In this document: positions 45,832 to 48,150 of the stretch, in pieces
Layout: every line of letters begins with the position of its first letter
How positions within the stretch are numbered: position 1 is the first letter of the stretch
NCBI GenBank assembly: GCA_030446435.1
Contig: JASURT010000003.1
Location: forward strand, 1-48,150
Length of the DNA: 48,150 bases
From: Candidatus Ozemibacter sp.
GTDB taxonomy: Bacteria > Muiribacteriota > Ozemobacteria > Ozemobacterales > Ozemobacteraceae
Direction: 5' to 3'
Notes under the pieces: model-generated
The model's database searches: none
What the model saw: the letters and a program-made list of their open reading frames with translations, nothing else
Told to the model about the DNA's origin: nothing
Made by a program: the position numbers and the translations under genes

Positions 45832-47514
45832 TTATATGCTGAGTGTTTTGGCCTTGTTACCACTGTAAATCAAATCAAGGGCGAGCTTAACGCAAACGAT
45901 TGCAGTGAAGATGTTTGCAAGAAGCCCAATTCCGAGAGTAGTGGCAAAACCTCTGATCGGACCGGAACCAAAGGCGTAAAGAATGGCCACAGTCAGAAGC
46001 GTAGTAACGTTTGAGTCGATAATACATGAGAGCGCGCGATCAAAGCCTGCGTTGATAGAAGCTCTAACCGTCTTGCCCGATCTGAATTCTTCCTTGATTC
46101 TTTCGAAGATGATTACGTTGGCGTCAACCGCCATACCAACAGTCAGAATCAAACCGGCGATGCCAGGCAGTGTAAGGGTTCCGCCGAAGAAAACGAGAAC
46201 CGCGAAGATGATCAGAGTATTCAATATAACTGCGAAGTCAGCGATGATTCCGCTGAGTTTGTAGAAGAAAGCCATGAAAATCAGAACCAGAACAGCGCCA
46301 ACGACGCCTGCGCTCCAGCCGGCCTTGATTGATTCGGCACCGAGGGTCGGACCAACAACGCGACTTTCAAGAGCAATCAGACTCGCAGGCAAAGCACCGG
46401 CGCGAAGAACGATCGCCAGATTCTGTGCTTCTTCAAGGCTGAATCTGCCGGTAATGGTTGCCATACCACCAGTGATTCTTGTTTGAATAACAGGTGCACT
46501 GTGAACTTTGTTATCAAGAACGATAGCAAGCTGTTCGCCAATATGAGAACCGGTAAGCTGAGCAAATTTTGCCGCGCCTTCGGCGTTGAATTCAAGATAA
46601 ACGATCGGAGCACTCATATCATCAAAAGCAACCTTGGCGAATTTAAGATCGCGACCGGTTACTTCTGCTCTTTTCTGAAGTTTGAACCACATTGCCTGCT
46701 GATTTGGGCTGGCGGGTTTCATCAGAACGATCTCGTTTTCAGGATTGATCGGCTCGAGCTGAGCAGCTGTGATTGCCTGATCGATTACGAGATGAAACTG
46801 CAACATGGCAGTATTCTGAATCAACTTTTTAACTCTTTCAGGATCTTTTACGCCTGGAAGCTGAATTCTGATTCTGTTGCCTTCCTGGGCTTTGATGCTG
46901 GGTTCGGCAATACCAAACATATCGATACGGTTACGAATGATTTCAACAGATCTTTTAACCGCATCGGTAATGCTGTCGCCTTCTTGAATCGAGTTTACGT
47001 CAACCTGATAAACGAGGTCGATGCCGCCCTTGAGGTCAAGGCCGAGAGTGATCTTGGATCTCGGGAAAATAGATGACAAAGCAAGGGGCATTTTTGCGTA
47101 AAGACTTGTGTTATTAACGATAGTCTTGAGTTCTTCAGGTTTTTTACCGGGAACTCTGATGCTGGCATTGCCATTTTCATAGTCAGGGTTGATAACCATT
47201 GCCTCAAGCCCTTTGTTCACAAGAAGTTTGCGGGCTGTGTCTGCCACACTGTTAAGAACGTCTTCTGCTTTAACAGGATTTTTAACACCAGTCAGAACCG
47301 GTGCCATTCTGTCAACCTGGAATTTTACCAGGGCGGCACTGCCATCTTCAGTGGCAGAATACTCGAGAAGCCTTTCAGGAACAGCTGACTGTTCATCCGG
47401 GGTTAAAACACCGAAGGTGTTTTCCCACATCGTTGTAGATGGTAGCGAATACAGAACAGTAAAAAGAAATACCGCCAATACTACAATGACTTTTACACTA
47501 TGTTTACTCTTCAT
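45832..47514 (-). CDS. secD: Protein translocase subunit SecD
   Basis: The 560-residue SecD has one N-terminal membrane helix (about 8-24), a large periplasmic region including a head domain before the motif GLDLKGGIDL (158-167) and the conserved RNRIDMFGIAEP segment. Five C-terminal membrane helices follow, with TVGMAVDANVIIFERIKEE in the fourth region. The head insertion before GLDLKGG is as in E. coli. AGGGAG lies before the ATG, and the promoter at 47557-47585 gives a short leader. Confidence 0.97.
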   Translation of the reverse strand: MKSKHSVKVIVVLAVFLFTVLYSLPSTTMWENTFGVLTPDEQSAVPERLLEYSATEDGSAALVKFQVDRMAPVLTGVKNPVKAEDVLNSVADTARKLLVNKGLEAMVINPDYENGNASIRVPGKKPEELKTIVNNTSLYAKMPLALSSIFPRSKITLGLDLKGGIDLVYQVDVNSIQEGDSITDAVKRSVEIIRNRIDMFGIAEPSIKAQEGNRIRIQLPGVKDPERVKKLIQNTAMLQFHLVIDQAITAAQLEPINPENEIVLMKPASPNQQAMWFKLQKRAEVTGRDLKFAKVAFDDMSAPIVYLEFNAEGAAKFAQLTGSHIGEQLAIVLDNKVHSAPVIQTRITGGMATITGRFSLEEAQNLAIVLRAGALPASLIALESRVVGPTLGAESIKAGWSAGVVGAVLVLIFMAFFYKLSGIIADFAVILNTLIIFAVLVFFGGTLTLPGIAGLILTVGMAVDANVIIFERIKEEFRSGKTVRASINAGFDRALSCIIDSNVTTLLTVAILYAFGSGPIRGFATTLGIGLLANIFTAIVCVKLALDLIYSGNKAKTLSI

Positions 47515-47556
47515 TTACAGAAACTCCCTTGCTAAGGTCGACCAAAGTAGACACGT

Positions 47557-47585
47557 ATTATATTCAAGGCTGCACGGCAAGTCAA
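47557..47585 (-). promoter_or_regulatory. secDF promoter
   Basis: TTGACT (47580-47585) and a perfect TATAAT (47557-47562) are 17 nt apart on the minus strand, about 36 nt of leader before the secD ATG. It is the same -35/-10 pair as the rpoBC promoter. Confidence 0.78.
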
Positions 47586-47681
47586 TGAATATTTGAGAAA
47601 CTTGGTACATAAACATTCGGCATCTTGTGGTCCCGAGTGCACCAAAAGTTTTAATTTGCGCTATTTAACGGGATTTTTTTA

Positions 47682-47711
47682 TTTACTAAATGCCTAAAAA
47701 GAGTTTATTGT
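47682..47711 (+). promoter_or_regulatory. Weak candidate promoter for the terminal TPR gene
   Basis: TTTACT (47682-47687) and TATTGT (47706-47711) are 18 nt apart on the plus strand, about 25 nt of leader before the ATG at 47743. The match is moderate and no Shine-Dalgarno sequence is clear. Confidence 0.35.
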
Positions 47712-47742
47712 ATTAGACACAAACCAAAATTTCCAGAAATTT

Positions 47743-48150
47743 ATGAACAAAAACAGATTGTCAATTCATATAGCCTCAGTAATGCTATTCGTCTGCCTGT
47801 TATGGGCCAGTGCCGTTTTCGGGCAGGCTGAGCAGGCTGCCGCTCTGGTAAAAAAAGCCCGCGATCACCTGAACCTATTTCATTACGATCAGGCTCATGC
47901 GCTGCTGAAACAGGCCATTCAGATCGACCCCGAAAACTGGGAAGCCTATTTTCTTGCCGGCAAATCTCTTTTAAAACAAAAAAAAGAAACGCAAGCCGAA
48001 AAATACCTTAAAAAAGCCCATGATTTGAAGCCTGACGAACTTGATTGCCAGAAAGCTCTTGGCGCCGTCTATATTTTCATGGCCAAGCAGTCACAACAAA
48101 ACGGCAAATCAGATGAAATGCTGGAAAACCTTCACAAGGCCTGTCGGGCC
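47743..48150 (+). CDS. Secreted TPR-repeat protein, truncated by the window edge
   Basis: An open frame of 136 codons runs from ATG at 47743 past the window end. It has a Sec signal peptide (hydrophobic core about 9-25, likely cleavage at AVFG-QA) and at least two TPR units (about 32-64: ARDHLNLFHYDQAHALLKQA; about 66-100: AYFLAGKSLLKQKKETQAEK), with a third beginning. TPR proteins mediate protein contacts; this one is predicted periplasmic or outer-surface. The C-terminal part and any further domain lie outside the window. Confidence 0.82.
   Translation, partial: MNKNRLSIHIASVMLFVCLLWASAVFGQAEQAAALVKKARDHLNLFHYDQAHALLKQAIQIDPENWEAYFLAGKSLLKQKKETQAEKYLKKAHDLKPDELDCQKALGAVYIFMAKQSQQNGKSDEMLENLHKACRA

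Noticed and set aside
1-48150. CRISPR arrays, insertion sequences, tRNA or rRNA genes
   Set aside because: None seen; no regularly spaced repeats, transposase motifs or tRNA-like segments were recognised by eye.

Overview
The window looks like a chromosomal core region of a diderm (Gram-negative-type) bacterium with moderate G+C. It carries a bacterial RNA polymerase pair, SecY, SecD and SecF, and several Sec signal peptides, and no phage, IS, CRISPR, tRNA or rRNA was seen. The Firmicutes-like placement of an ECF-transporter module after rplQ, tandem HEAT-repeat proteins and unusually expanded core proteins suggest a poorly sampled phylum. A Riflebacteria/Ozemobacteria-like lineage is a weak guess that the sequence alone does not prove.

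Layout. (1) 1-4649: the start of an unknown leftward gene, a stand-alone response regulator with a secreted jelly-roll-like protein upstream of it, and a rightward pair of overlapping membrane-associated GTPases. (2) 26237 down to 4664, all on the minus strand: a near-continuous str-S10-spc-alpha superoperon of 34 genes (rpsL to rplQ) followed by ecfA1-ecfA2-ecfT. Gaps are 0-47 bp and there are many 4-bp overlaps. A strong promoter and a two-hairpin leader precede rpsL. tuf is missing between fusA and rpsJ. (3) 36681 down to 26504: rpoB-rpoC as a two-gene operon without rplKAJL, with a strong promoter, a leader of about 220 nt and a clear terminator. (4) 37080-44358: a winged-helix gene that looks leaderless, a secreted TPR/FxLYD-like protein, a small membrane protein, two large paralogous HEAT-repeat proteins and a single-pass membrane protein. 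(5) 47514 down to 44362: secD-secF with promoter and terminator, then dtd. (6) 47743 to the end: a truncated secreted TPR protein.

The most striking content lies inside otherwise ordinary housekeeping genes. L22 has an N-terminal domain resembling ribosomal protein S13 and a Lys/Ala/Thr-rich tail. L29 is about three times normal length. L17 has an internal insertion of about 80-100 residues. All three belong to the ring around the peptide exit tunnel, so this lineage may have an elaborated nascent-chain exit site. RNA polymerase is also expanded: RpoC (2022 aa) has about 670 residues of repeated sandwich-barrel modules in the trigger loop, and RpoB has a five-cysteine insertion in the beta1 region, a second small insertion and an acidic tail. 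These are read directly from continuous frames; their functional meaning is inference.
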